From Herbaspirillum sp. GW103 (GTDB lineage Bacteria; Pseudomonadota; Gammaproteobacteria; Burkholderiales; Burkholderiaceae_D), in the NCBI RefSeq assembly GCF_000261365.1, contig NZ_AJVC01000004.1:1-64000 (forward strand): a DNA stretch of 64,000 nucleotides. Direction: 5' to 3'. How positions within the stretch are numbered: position 1 is the stretch's first letter; each line of letters opens with the position of its first letter. The notes beneath the pieces are model-generated. The model saw only the letters and a program-made list of their open reading frames with translations. It was not told the DNA's origin and searched no databases. Below are positions 55,835-64,000 of the stretch, one piece after another. The position numbers and the translations under genes are program-made.

Positions 55835-56006
55835 AAGAATCCTGAGTTAGGGTGGCATTTCTGGCGACTTGGTCGGCTACCTGGGATAGTATTTTTATTC
55901 GAATTCGCCCTGGAAGTTCGCAAGCCGATATTCGGCATCGATCAATTTCTCTCCATACCTAACCTTTACTTAGTCCACGGATGCTTCACAGCCAGCCGTT
56001 GCAAGA

Positions 56007-56267
56007 TCAGTCGCGGGAAACTGTTTTTTTCACCAATGTAAGGTGGTCTTTATTAGGCTTTTCATATAGCCCTTTAGCGGCTTCTTGCTGCTGAGATTGG
56101 GAGCCATTACGTTCGACATCGCTAGCCGGTTTACGAATGCGATCCTCGCCCCCCCCTACTTGCTCTTGGTTCGGTTTATGCCCTTGATGCTGCTGCGGAT
56201 GTCCGCGTGGCGACAAATGTTCTCGGCCTTCGTTTCTTTGATCCACAGGTAGTTTGGTATCTGACAT
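56007..56267 (-). CDS. Disordered hydrophilic 86-residue protein
   Basis: The ATG at 56267 follows AAGGAC; the longer frame to 56384 has no support. The protein is rich in Gln, His, Pro, Asn and Arg (SPRGHPQQHQGHKPNQEQVG) with no hydrophobic core. Similar in character to the 80-residue protein nearby. Function unknown. Confidence 0.65.
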   Translation of the reverse strand: MSDTKLPVDQRNEGREHLSPRGHPQQHQGHKPNQEQVGGGEDRIRKPASDVERNGSQSQQQEAAKGLYEKPNKDHLTLVKKTVSRD

Positions 56268-56397
56268 ATTCGTCCTTTGTGTATTGTCTATGTATAAGAG
56301 TTTCAGGTCTGGGAAGATCCTCCGCATGGGCTGCCCATCGGTTCGGCGGCACCCAAAAATAGGCGTCACAATCCGAGATTTCATTTCAATTTCTCAG

Positions 56398-56616
56398 CTA
56401 TTTTTTAATCTTTACCGACGTGACCCGTCGAAAGCTGTTCGGACTCATCGGCCACCCTAGCTTCTTTTCACGAAAGCTCTGCGCCTTTGCACTAAGAGTT
56501 GTGGAGTCTTTGATCTCGTTATTTTCAAAATAACAGTCGCCGTGTTCTCGTCGATGCTTATCTATTGCTTCCACAATTTCGTCGCTGTTAAAGCGGCCAT
56601 TAGAGTAATTTCGCAT
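56398..56616 (-). CDS. Unrecognised 72-residue protein
   Basis: GGAGGAAG lies just before the ATG at 56616, deciding it over a longer frame. Features are DEIVEAIDKHRREHGDCYF and a C-terminal LGWPMSPNSFRRVTS that could be part of a small nucleic-acid-binding fold. No family assigned. Confidence 0.7.
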   Translation of the reverse strand: MRNYSNGRFNSDEIVEAIDKHRREHGDCYFENNEIKDSTTLSAKAQSFREKKLGWPMSPNSFRRVTSVKIKK

Positions 56617-56785
56617 TTCTTCCTCCAGGCAGGAACAGGTGAATGAAATAAGACGCTCGATGCCTTCGCTCAACTTCAAGAAAGTTTTGGCGAGAGCCAA
56701 ACTTCTGGCCCCAAGCAAGGTGGCGGCACCAAATTCGGAATACTAAAACCGGTTTGCGGACGATGTATATGCGCACTTTCGCGCT

Positions 56786-56992
56786 CTAGTCCTCAGACGA
56801 AATGGGAGGCCTTGGGTTACAAAGGTCGTTTGTCTTTCCACGACTACGCGCGAGGTCCTCAAGAACTTGCTGAATGCATTCGATATCCGCAAGCTGCCCC
56901 GAATAGTCTACGTAGAGGGCACTTCCCGCAACCAGAAAATTTTGGTAATCGGGAACCGGCTCCGTCATTCGAAAGCGATTCATCTTGTTCAT
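56786..56992 (-). CDS. Unrecognised 68-residue protein
   Basis: GGAGAATC precedes the ATG at 56992 (MNKMNRFRM). A hydrophobic patch (FLVAGSALYVDYSG) is followed by a helix (ADIECIQQVLEDLARSR) and a polar tail. No family recognised. Confidence 0.65.
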   Translation of the reverse strand: MNKMNRFRMTEPVPDYQNFLVAGSALYVDYSGQLADIECIQQVLEDLARSRGKTNDLCNPRPPISSED

Positions 56993-57292
56993 ATGATTCT
57001 CCAATTGGAAAGATAGCAAAGCATCTCAACGGAGGGACTCAGTGAACTGAAGAGGCGGCAGAGTCGGGATGGGGAAAACGAATCAAGCGAGCTTTTTACC
57101 TAGCCTTGATTCGCAAAGGGATGCACAGACCTTACTCCCATTACTTCTCTAAAACGGAAATGCACCTCATTTATTTTTCTATCGGTGGGATCATAGTGAT
57201 AGCGTCGAGACATGCTCCTGTCCAATTATTTTCCCGACGCAGTAAAGGGCGCAGAAATCGTGTTCAAATGGCACCTCTCAATAGGAGATCTA

Positions 57293-57460
57293 ATGAAGAA
57301 GCGATTTAACGAAAGCACTGCCAGCCTCAAAGAGCTAACAACAACTATGCCGATGAGCTCAACGGTTCACGCAGAAATTTTACGAAGGAGGGTTGTTATT
57401 AGACGGCTCGTCGAAGATGCAAGAGAAGAAACGAAGCTAAGACGAAGTGATCTCGCGTAA
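57293..57460 (+). CDS. Unrecognised 55-residue protein
   Basis: AGGAGATC precedes the ATG at 57293. The protein is largely helical and basic (AEILRRRVVIRRLVEDAREE, then TKLRRSDLA). It is one of the few plus-strand genes in this group. No family recognised. Confidence 0.65.
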   Translation: MKKRFNESTASLKELTTTMPMSSTVHAEILRRRVVIRRLVEDAREETKLRRSDLA

Positions 57461-57567
57461 TTTTTAGGGCCGATCTTCGATTTTTTACGGTCGGGCCCAT
57501 CGCGTGAAGCACCCGAGGACCTACGCAACGATAACAGAAACTAAAAGTGAGCTATATAGAATCCCTT

Positions 57568-57945
57568 CTACTGAACAGCTTTAACGGTCGAGACCACTTC
57601 AGCGAAGAGACAGGGTTTTACAAGCAACGCGTCAAAAACCTCCAATGCTCTCCAAGAGTTTTTCAAAGGGGTCGCACTCAGGAGAACAATCGGAATGGAA
57701 GAAAATCGCGGGTTATTTTTGAGTAAGGTCGCCAACTCGAACCCATCCATGATCGGCATTCGCAAATCTGTCAAAACAACGTTCACAGAATCATCAGACC
57801 CCATCATTAGGTCATAGGCTTCTCGACCGTTTGTAGCTTCCAGAACGCGGTAACCCTCATTTTTAAACACCTCTGAAAAGATGGTCCGAACATCGACATT
57901 GTCCTCGACAAGTAATATTGTGCGCCCTCGAAACAATCCGTCCAT
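57568..57945 (-). CDS. Stand-alone response-regulator receiver
   Basis: The 125-residue protein starts at ATG 57945 after GGGAGGGG. Receiver motifs are complete: ILLVEDNVDV (acidic pair), VVLTDLRMPIMDGFE (phosphoacceptor Asp), PIVLLSATPL (Ser/Thr) and LLVKPCL (Lys). There is no output domain. It lies among the small unknown genes and may set their activity by protein contact. No kinase gene is nearby. Confidence 0.88.
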   Translation of the reverse strand: MDGLFRGRTILLVEDNVDVRTIFSEVFKNEGYRVLEATNGREAYDLMMGSDDSVNVVLTDLRMPIMDGFELATLLKNNPRFSSIPIVLLSATPLKNSWRALEVFDALLVKPCLFAEVVSTVKAVQ

Positions 57946-58359
57946 GCCCCCCTCCCAAATAGTGGCCATGGGTCCAGAGTCGGATATCAGAGGGCTACTA
58001 ATAGTATGAGAAAAAATCTGCCTTATGAACATCAGGCAATTCGCTAAAACGGAGAATCTATCTCCGACAGACACGTAGGATTAATGGATGAAGCTCTGTG
58101 GGGAGCGCATCAAATAGCAATAACCTAGAAATGATGTCCCGTTAAAGGCGTGCGCAGAAGTAGTTGCACTTTCGCAGGTCTAGAGGATTATCAGTTGCTA
58201 CAACCTGAAAAGGATCGGAGCCACACGTAGTAATTCATCGCGGCAGCGTAAGAGCTCCCGGGCTTCGGCTATCGGCGTATGTCCGACTCACTAGCCTGAG
58301 CGATTCTCGATTGCGACGGCTCAGACAGCTCATAACCGGCTGCGACTTTTCCCGCCACA
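57946..58359. other. Intergenic gap with no supported gene
   Basis: These 414 bases contain only very short frames. They probably include the promoter of the receiver gene. No clear repeat or RNA gene was seen. Confidence 0.45.
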
Positions 58360-58656
58360 TTAGCATCTGGTGACCGCGCCCAATTGCCCCTTGTTCGAGT
58401 GTTCTTCATTCTCGCCCGCTGCGTTTTCCTGGATGAGCTCCTTGGTAGTGATCGTTATGTGCCATTTTTCTGCACTCATATGGCGGGCTCCGTCAGATGC
58501 TTTACTGTCTATGTAGCGCCCATTTCCAACAAGCAAAATAGTCACGAATACACAGCCAATAATCGATAATGTGAGGCAAACATTAAGCAAACCATATCTA
58601 CCTCCAGACATCGTTTGGTAGTCAAAAAACGGCCAGTCAGGTAGAAAATAGGACAT
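58360..58656 (-). CDS. Small membrane protein, 98 residues
   Basis: One helix (NVCLTLSIIGCVFVTILLVG, near 26-45) has a short N-terminal region and a polar C-terminal part (EKWHITITTKELIQEN). AAGGCGG precedes the ATG. No family recognised. Confidence 0.6.
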   Translation of the reverse strand: MSYFLPDWPFFDYQTMSGGRYGLLNVCLTLSIIGCVFVTILLVGNGRYIDSKASDGARHMSAEKWHITITTKELIQENAAGENEEHSNKGQLGAVTRC

Positions 58657-58746
58657 GGGGGAATCCGCCTTGGATTACCCATAGCGGCTTGGCATCGGAA
58701 GCTACGGCTTATCGCCCAGAAGCGGGCTATGTGACGAGGATATTAG

Positions 58747-59070
58747 ATGAGCGCGAAATACATCAAACAAGAAATGGAGAGACAACTTGAGTCTGCACGA
58801 GATGCTGTGGTGGATGAAGTGAGTTTCATCAATTTTCTGAATGTACTCTCCGCAGACTGGTTCGCAGAAACTGAATTACACGCGGCTTTACTTCCATCAC
58901 CATACTCTTCGGGTGTATTGGGCTGGAAGAACGGCAATATCGGTGCATTTCTAAATGCCTCCGTTCGTTGGGTGGAGAATTCAAGAAATGGTCCCCATTT
59001 CTATGAAGTTTCAATAAATCCCTGGCGTAAGGTTGCCGATATCCTGTTAATGGGGAAGACTTACGAATAG
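58747..59070 (+). CDS. Unrecognised 107-residue protein
   Basis: A GAGGA site precedes the ATG. The N-terminal helix (MSAKYIKQEMERQLESARDA) leads into an apparently folded region with four Trp residues (SADWFAE, LGWKNGN, VRWVENS, NPWRKV). No family recognised. Confidence 0.7.
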   Translation: MSAKYIKQEMERQLESARDAVVDEVSFINFLNVLSADWFAETELHAALLPSPYSSGVLGWKNGNIGAFLNASVRWVENSRNGPHFYEVSINPWRKVADILLMGKTYE

Positions 59071-59125
59071 GATGGAATATCTTCTCCCAGCCAAGAGTAG
59101 GCATTCTGCAATGGTGAAACGCCAG

Positions 59126-59848
59126 CTACAATTTTTCTTGGCTCATACGCTTTTCCAAATCTGCCGCAGCTTCCCTCCGTTCGCTGTAGCGGTCGGTCAG
59201 ATACGGTGAGACATCTCTAGTCAGCAGGGTGAACTTGAAAAGCTCCTCCATTACATCGACGACCCGCTCATAGTAGGGCGAAGCCTTCATCCTGCCGGCA
59301 TCGTCGAATTCTTGGTATGCCTTGGCGACCGACGACTGGTTTGGAATCGTCAGCATCCGCATCCAGCGTCCGAGCACGCGCATCTGATTGACCGCGTTGA
59401 ATGACTGGGAGCCACCCGATACTTCCATTACGGCGAGCGTTTTACCCTGGGTCGGCCGAATCGCCCCTTGCGACAACGGAATCCAGTCGATCTGTGCTTT
59501 CATGATGCCGGTCATGGCGCCGTGGCGTTCGGGTGAGCACCAGACCATTCCCTCGGACCAGTTGGCCAGGTCGCGCAGCTCTACAACTTTCGGGTGCGTA
59601 TCCGGCTCGCCGTCGGGCAAGGGCAGGCCGCGCGGATCGAAAATCCTGGCCTCGCCGCCAAATGCCTCCAGCAGACGTGCCGCTTCCATCGTCAACAGCC
59701 GGCTGTATGAGCGCTCCCTGATGGAGCCGTAAAGCAATAGGAAGCGCGGCCGATGGCTAGATGCGCCGACTTCTTTAAAGCCGTCAATCGCCGGGACCTG
59801 GAACTCGCCTGCCGTGATGTTCGGCAGGTCACTGAGCCGGTGCGACAC
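59126..59848 (-). CDS. arsH: Arsenical resistance flavoprotein ArsH
   Basis: This 240-residue NADPH-dependent FMN reductase-type protein is linked to resistance to organoarsenicals. The flavodoxin-like signature [16 protein letters not shown] is near the N-terminus; [21 protein letters not shown] and [18 protein letters not shown] follow. I chose the GTG at 59848 because GGAGGG lies just upstream, inside the end of arsC, giving a 20-base overlap. It is the last gene of arsRBCH. Confidence 0.93.
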   Translation of the reverse strand: MSHRLSDLPNITAGEFQVPAIDGFKEVGASSHRPRFLLLYGSIRERSYSRLLTMEAARLLEAFGGEARIFDPRGLPLPDGEPDTHPKVVELRDLANWSEGMVWCSPERHGAMTGIMKAQIDWIPLSQGAIRPTQGKTLAVMEVSGGSQSFNAVNQMRVLGRWMRMLTIPNQSSVAKAYQEFDDAGRMKASPYYERVVDVMEELFKFTLLTRDVSPYLTDRYSERREAAADLEKRMSQEKL

Positions 59849-60257
59849 GTTGTCCCTCCGCGTTGACCACGACTTCACCGTCCTCTTTGGTAAATGGCCC
59901 CTGCTGCGGATTGGGCAGGATATCCAGCACCAGCTCCGACGGGCGGCACAGGCGAGTGCCGTTGGTTGTCACCACAAACGGCCGGTTGATCAGGATGGGG
60001 TGCGCCAGCATGGCATCCAGCAGCTTGTCGTCCGTAAGATCGAGCTTATCCAGTCCCAGCTCCGCGTAGGGCGTGCCCTTTTGGCGAATCGCCCCGCGTA
60101 CGCTCAGCCCGGCATCTTTGATCATCTTTGCCAGTTGCTCCCGGCTTGGCGGATGCTGCAGATATTCAATGATAGTTGGCTCTTCCCCGCTATTGCGGAT
60201 CATGGCCAGAGTGTTACGGGATGTACCGCAAGCAGGATTGTGATAGATGGTGGTCAT
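59829..60257 (-). CDS. arsC: Arsenate reductase, glutaredoxin-linked
   Basis: This 142-residue enzyme reduces arsenate to arsenite. Catalytic Cys10 is in [10 protein letters not shown]; the conserved arginines are in GAIRQKG, INRPFVV and CRPSELV. Length matches the E. coli plasmid type. It lies 27 bases after arsB and overlaps arsH. Confidence 0.95.
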   Translation of the reverse strand: MTTIYHNPACGTSRNTLAMIRNSGEEPTIIEYLQHPPSREQLAKMIKDAGLSVRGAIRQKGTPYAELGLDKLDLTDDKLLDAMLAHPILINRPFVVTTNGTRLCRPSELVLDILPNPQQGPFTKEDGEVVVNAEGQRVAPAQ

Positions 60258-60284
60258 GACGTTTCCAGGGTGATGTGTTAGGTT

Positions 60285-61565
60285 CTATTGGAGGCGGATC
60301 GCCAGCGCTGCGAGCGTGACAAGCAGCACTGGCATCGTGAGTACAGCACCGACGCGGAAGTAGTATCTCCACGAGATATACAGTTTCTTCTGGTCAAGCA
60401 CGTGTAGCCAAAGCAAGGTCGCCAAGCTGCCGATTGGCGTGATCTTCGGCCCGAGGTCGCAGCCAATCACGTTGGCGTAGACCATGGCTTCGCGTACCAC
60501 GCCATGCGCCGTTGTGGCGTCGATGGATAGTGCACCGACCAGCACGGTCGGCATGTTGTTCATGATGGAAGACAAGATTGCCGTCACGAAGCCGGTTCCC
60601 AGCGTTGCGGTCCAGAGCCCTTGTTCCGCCAGACCATTCAGTACCTGTGTCAGCAGATTCGTCAGTCCCGCGTTACGCAGGCCATAAACCACCAGGTACA
60701 TGCCGAGGGAGAAGAAGACGATCTGCCACGGTGCGCCCTTGATCACCTCTCTCGTCGCGATCACATGCCCCCGTGCGGCCACTGCGAGAAGAATCGACGC
60801 GCCAGCGGCGGCTACCGCGCTGATAGGAACACCCAAGCCTTCCAGCCAAAAGAAGCCCAGGAGGAGCAGCCCAAGCACCCACCAGCCAGCTGTAAAGGTA
60901 GCTTTGTCACGTATTGCCGTAGCCGGGGCGTCTAGCTGCGAAACGTCGTAATTCTTTGGAATATCCTTGCGGAAGAAGAAAAAAAGCGCCAAAAGCGTAG
61001 CGGCTAGCGCGGCCAGGTCGACCGGGACCATGACGCCGGCATACTGCGCAAAACTGAGCTTAAAGTAATCGGCCGAAACGATGTTGACCAGGTTTGATAC
61101 CACCAACGGCAAGCTGGCTGTGTCAGCGACGAAGCCCGCCGCCATAACGAAAGCTAGGGTCGCTTGCGGCGAGAACCGCAGCGCCTGAAGCATGGCAATG
61201 ACGATGGGCGTCAGGATCAGTGCGGCACCGTCGTTGGCAAAGATCGCCGATACAGTGGCGCCCAGCAGGACCAACAATACGAACAGGCGCTGGCCGTTAC
61301 CTCTTCCCCAGCGAGCCACATGAAGCGCCGCCCATTCAAAAAAACCAGCCTTGTCCAGCAGCAGACTGATGATGATGATGGAAATGAAGGTCGCAGTAGC
61401 ATTCCAGACGATGTGCCACACCGTTGGAATATCAGCCCAATGGATTACGCCCAAGGACAACGCCACGACTGCGCCTCCGCAAGCGCTCCAACCAATGCCC
61501 AGACCCCGGGGCTGCCAAATGACCAGCACCAATGTAATCAGGAAAATGAAAAACGCTACCAGCAT
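60285..61565 (-). CDS. arsB: ArsB arsenite/antimonite efflux permease
   Basis: This 426-residue inner-membrane protein has 11-12 helices. Family segments include [37 protein letters not shown] and [18 protein letters not shown]. It exports arsenite. A GGAG site precedes the ATG. It follows arsR by 12 bases. Confidence 0.95.
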   Translation of the reverse strand: MLVAFFIFLITLVLVIWQPRGLGIGWSACGGAVVALSLGVIHWADIPTVWHIVWNATATFISIIIISLLLDKAGFFEWAALHVARWGRGNGQRLFVLLVLLGATVSAIFANDGAALILTPIVIAMLQALRFSPQATLAFVMAAGFVADTASLPLVVSNLVNIVSADYFKLSFAQYAGVMVPVDLAALAATLLALFFFFRKDIPKNYDVSQLDAPATAIRDKATFTAGWWVLGLLLLGFFWLEGLGVPISAVAAAGASILLAVAARGHVIATREVIKGAPWQIVFFSLGMYLVVYGLRNAGLTNLLTQVLNGLAEQGLWTATLGTGFVTAILSSIMNNMPTVLVGALSIDATTAHGVVREAMVYANVIGCDLGPKITPIGSLATLLWLHVLDQKKLYISWRYYFRVGAVLTMPVLLVTLAALAIRLQ

Positions 61566-61577
61566 GCTTACTCCGCA

Positions 61578-61913
61578 TCAAGTAGTAGCAGCTGATGGTG
61601 GACAGCGTGCACTAACTGGAGAGCAGGGATTGCCACCGCAGCAGTTCTCGGTGAGAAAGCCGAGAACCTCGTTCATGACGTCGTAATTGGCCGCATAGAT
61701 GACGAAACGCCCCTCCTGCCGCGACGTCACCAGGCCTGCGTGTGACAGCTCCTTCATGTGAAAGGACAGCGAAGATGGTGCGATGTCAAGCGCCTCGCCA
61801 ATCTTGCTCGCTGCACAGCCGTCCGGCCCGACCTGAACCAGATGGCGAAAGATGCCCAGACGGGACTCTTGGGCCAACGCGCTAAGCGCGGCGATAACGG
61901 ATTTTGTTTCCAT
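61578..61913 (-). CDS. arsR: ArsR-family arsenic-responsive repressor
   Basis: This 111-residue winged-helix protein has the HTH CAASKIGEALDIAPSSLSFHMKEL and wing VTSRQEGRFVIYAA. Candidate As(III) ligands are Cys91, Cys92 and Cys97 in ENCCGGNPC, placing it in the C-terminal-cysteine type rather than the classical CVCD type. The ATG at 61913 follows GAGGCAGG. It lies directly behind a perfect operator palindrome. Confidence 0.92.
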   Translation of the reverse strand: METKSVIAALSALAQESRLGIFRHLVQVGPDGCAASKIGEALDIAPSSLSFHMKELSHAGLVTSRQEGRFVIYAANYDVMNEVLGFLTENCCGGNPCSPVSARCPPSAATT

Positions 61914-61934
61914 GGCCTGCCTCATTAATTCGAT

Positions 61935-61954
61935 ATTTCAATTATTATTGAAAT
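61935..61954 (-). promoter_or_regulatory. ArsR operator palindrome
   Basis: ATTTCAAT-TATT-ATTGAAAT is a perfect 20-bp inverted repeat 22 bases before the arsR ATG. It matches the usual position and shape of ArsR binding sites. Confidence 0.85.
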
Positions 61955-62037
61955 GACAGGCCTGTGCAATAAAATTTTCCGCACCAAACCAATATGCGCT
62001 GCTGTAAAAATCTGCCACTCAGGCCTGTGGAAGACGC

Positions 62038-62255
62038 ACGCGGAGATCAAACGCTGCTTGTTTACCTTCGTGACAATGCCCGAGATTATTGATGCCCACC
62101 GCATCACCGGAGAAGATTGCTTTCTTGTTCGGATCCTGGTTGAAGAGATGGCGCAGCTGGAAGCCGCTATCGACACCTTGGCAAAGTTTGAGCCTGTTAC
62201 TACTTCAGTAATTTTGGCAAGTTACCCATCGAAAGCTATCGTTTCGAGAACTTGA
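62038..62255 (+). pseudogene. Fragment of an Lrp/AsnC-family regulator
   Basis: The frame carries only the C-terminal RAM domain: FVTMPEIIDAHRITGEDCFL, then EEMAQLEAAIDTLAKFEPVT and TSVILASYPSKA. The N-terminal HTH is absent and the sequence upstream is the ars operator. It is probably a truncated, non-functional gene divergent from arsR. Confidence 0.8.
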
Positions 62256-62368
62256 ATCTCATTTATCATCGGGTCTGTGATAACTATGATCCGAGTCCCC
62301 AGCAGATCTTCGTCTACACTCTTGAGATATTCTATTCGGCAAAAAAGTTGTTCCGCAACGGAGAAAAA

Positions 62369-62617
62369 ATGCTTGAATTACGGCCCAGCTGTGAATGCTG
62401 CGATAAAGACCTCCCGCCAGAATCGACTGAGGCAAGGATTTGTTCCTTCGAATGCACCTTCTGTACTGATTGCACTATCGACATATTGAAAGGCAGTTGC
62501 CCTAATTGCGGCGGCGAACTGGTCGCACGTCCTCGAAGGCCCGTGGAAAAGCTCGTGAATAGTCCAGCAACGACTGAGCGAGTGTTCAAGCAAGGCGGTT
62601 GTAAAGGGAGTGCTTAA
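62369..62617 (+). CDS. DUF1272 cysteine-rich zinc-ribbon protein
   Basis: This 82-residue protein, MLELRPSCECCDKDLPPEST onward, has paired cysteines CECC, CSFECTFCTDC and CPNC, then GGELVARPRRP and a tail NSPATTERVF, matching DUF1272. It probably binds zinc. GGAG precedes the ATG. The Lrp fragment upstream may have been its original partner. Function unknown. Confidence 0.88.
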   Translation: MLELRPSCECCDKDLPPESTEARICSFECTFCTDCTIDILKGSCPNCGGELVARPRRPVEKLVNSPATTERVFKQGGCKGSA

Positions 62618-62777
62618 AGGTACGCGACAAGCCGCTCTGCGTAGATTCTGGACGGCTGTGACCGTTCCCACCACGGCAACCTGCTAGTTGACCAAAATAG
62701 CCAGGCTTGACTGACCTGAGATGATTTTTCTAATCACCGATACTTGAGTTATCTATGCTAACGCCAAGGAAAACTCA

Positions 62778-63175
62778 ATGAAGAATGCATTTACGGACGA
62801 ACAGATCATCAGCATCTTGAAGGAAGCCGAGAGCAGATGGATTCCGACAGTAGATCTGTGCCAAACGGCACAACATTACGGAGCAGGATTTTTACCGCTG
62901 CAGAAATGAGTTTTGCGGTATAGATGTCTCGCATGCGTAGTGACTCAGAAATCTAGAATCCAAAAACGACAAGCTTAAACGCTTGGTAACCGAGCAGTTG
63001 CTGCCAATGGCTTGAAGTGGGCAAACCGAAAAATGATGGCCACCGCGGTCGGCACGAAGCACTGGAAAGCAATACGTGACGGGAGCTATCGCAGCACAAG
63101 GCATGTCGTTATTTGGACTTGAGCCGACGGGTGGCGGGAGAACAATACAGGCACCACCTCGAAATGCGCTGATAT
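62778..63175 (+). mobile_element. Decayed IS3-family transposase remnant
   Basis: The frame starts NAFTDEQIISILKEAES, the usual OrfA beginning of IS3-group elements, then shifts. Other frames read FYRCRNEFCGIDVSHA and LRNLESKNDKLKRLVTEQLL, and a piece near 63090-63130 reads LSQHKACRYLDLSRR like the N-terminus of OrfB. Several stops and frameshifts interrupt it, so it is inactive. I could not define its ends. Confidence 0.82.
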
Positions 63176-63260
63176 CAACATTACCGCAGGCACAGCTAAC
63201 AAAATTAAAGTCGCTAGTAACTATAAAAACGATAAGGCTCTCACCAGTACCCAGTCAAAA

Positions 63261-63785
63261 CTACATTTGAGCTGGTATCTTGTAGAGCAGCCATCCGCAT
63301 AACAGCGCGAGCGCAAAAGCCAAAACTCGCAGCGCGATTATCTCCCTTTGAGCACGTCCGAAAGATGCGTCCTTTTCAATGCAAGCCGGACATCCAAGTT
63401 GATGTTGCACTCTTTCACTGTGTGCTTTCACCACCTCTGGCACCGCAACCGGACCTGCTTTGGCAGCACCAGCCGAAATCCATTCCTCTAGCGTTTCTTT
63501 CACGGTCGAATAATGCTCAATCGGGAGCTCGCGGAAATATCGAATTCCAAAGTCTTTCATAAAGACCTTATAAATTTCGACTTCCTTTTCACCGGAAATG
63601 GCAGACAACTCTTTCACTAATACGTTGATTCTTTTCCGCTGGAATTCAGTGATCCGTGGAGGATCTTCCGCGTCTATTACTTCACTCGAATTCCGAGTAC
63701 CAATGGTCGTTGGGCCACTGATACTATGCACATTCCCATTGATGAGCTGAGAAACGTTTCCGCGAATATTAATTTTCCCTACCAT
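63261..63785 (-). CDS. Unrecognised membrane-anchored protein with N-terminal GxVxQxIxG motif
   Basis: This 174-residue protein starts at ATG 63785 with AGGG five bases upstream. It opens MVGKINIRGNVSQLINGNVH, continues with a helical middle (ITEFQRKRINVLVKELSAIS), a CPAC pair in HQLGCPACIEKD, and one C-terminal helix (IALRVLAFALALLCGWLLY). The N-terminal motif recurs in the upstream partial gene. Short Gly/Asn beta motifs of this kind occur in proteins of bacterial conflict systems, but I cannot assign the family. Confidence 0.75.
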   Translation of the reverse strand: MVGKINIRGNVSQLINGNVHSISGPTTIGTRNSSEVIDAEDPPRITEFQRKRINVLVKELSAISGEKEVEIYKVFMKDFGIRYFRELPIEHYSTVKETLEEWISAGAAKAGPVAVPEVVKAHSERVQHQLGCPACIEKDASFGRAQREIIALRVLAFALALLCGWLLYKIPAQM

Positions 63786-63854
63786 TACCACCCTACTTCG
63801 TAAAAATAACCCTCAACGCAGCCATCTATCACATCGAAGAGGCACTACTCCATT

Positions 63855-64000
63855 TCATGACTTTTTCTTAGACGGGGCTTTGACCATCTGAGGGCCCACG
63901 ACCTTCTTAAAGGTCTCCCCGTGAATTTGTTGTCCGACGCCGCCGTGAATGGTGATGTTCGCTCGACCTTTGGGAACGGACGCAGGTTTGTCTGTATCGC
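63855..64000 (-). CDS. C-terminal end of an unrecognised protein (runs off right edge)
   Basis: The last 48 codons are visible: DTDKPASVPKGRANITIHGG, then VGQQIHGETFKKVVGPQ and a basic end KAPSKKKS. The segment ITIHGGVGQQIHG matches the N-terminal motif of the next gene position for position. The two genes are 69 bases apart on one strand and probably form an operon. Confidence 0.65.
   Translation of the reverse strand, partial: DTDKPASVPKGRANITIHGGVGQQIHGETFKKVVGPQMVKAPSKKKS

Noticed and set aside
63076-63270. 64-residue plus-strand frame after the IS3 remnant
   Set aside because: It runs through decayed OrfB sequence in another frame and has no ribosome site.

Overview
The window looks like a chromosomal segment of a plant- or soil-associated betaproteobacterium, most like Herbaspirillum (Oxalobacteraceae). 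This is an inference from the gene content: high-GC core DNA, an AcdR/AcdS (ACC deaminase) pair, a complete cbb3 oxidase cluster beside fnr and hemN, an OmpW, and DHA2-type tripartite efflux. About 1-41 kb is dense, high-GC core-type sequence. About 41-45 kb and 54-64 kb are lower-GC accessory DNA with short unrecognised genes, remnants and an arsenic operon.

Layout. (1) 1-5.95 kb: three minus-strand autotransporter-related genes. One runs off the left edge, one is a full 1396-residue subtilase autotransporter, and one is a short barrel fragment. All three carry the same twin-box element upstream. (2) 6.0-11.1 kb: an emrA-emrB-outer membrane factor efflux operon, divergent from a MarR regulator, with an elaborate repeat and palindrome region between them. 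(3) 11.1-17.3 kb: proline iminopeptidase, acdR/acdS, ompW, a membrane desaturase and an FNR regulator. (4) 17.3-28.2 kb: the cbb3 cluster read leftward, hemN-safE-like-ccoI-ccoS-ccoN-ccoO-ccoQ-ccoP-ccoG-fixH plus a small membrane protein. FNR boxes precede hemN, ccoN and ompW, so the nearby fnr probably controls this microaerobic module. (5) 28.4-34.2 kb: a leftward tonB-exbB-exbD-TonB receptor-histidine phosphatase group that looks like one nutrient-uptake unit. (6) 34.4-40.0 kb: YddG-like exporter, YhhQ-like transporter, MFS transporter, argE, a lone receiver and a coiled-coil protein.

(7) 40.1-45.1 kb: hicA with a shortened hicB, a lysE/lrp cassette between two 34-bp direct repeats, an unrecognised 290-residue protein, a possible 30-residue membrane peptide between dyads, and an orphan ParA-like ATPase. 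(8) 45.6-54.2 kb: one giant cyclic beta-1,2-glucan synthase gene. (9) 54.3-59.1 kb: a string of very small genes, mostly with clear Shine-Dalgarno sequences, and a receiver protein; most match no family I know. (10) 59.1-61.95 kb: arsR-arsB-arsC-arsH with a perfect operator palindrome. (11) 62-64 kb: an Lrp fragment, a DUF1272 protein, a decayed IS3-type element, and two adjacent genes sharing an I-x-I-x-G-x-V-x-Q-x-I-x-G motif, the second cut by the right edge.

No tRNA, rRNA or CRISPR array was recognised. Start sites were moved inward from the longest open frame wherever a Shine-Dalgarno sequence, gene overlap or signal peptide supported it.
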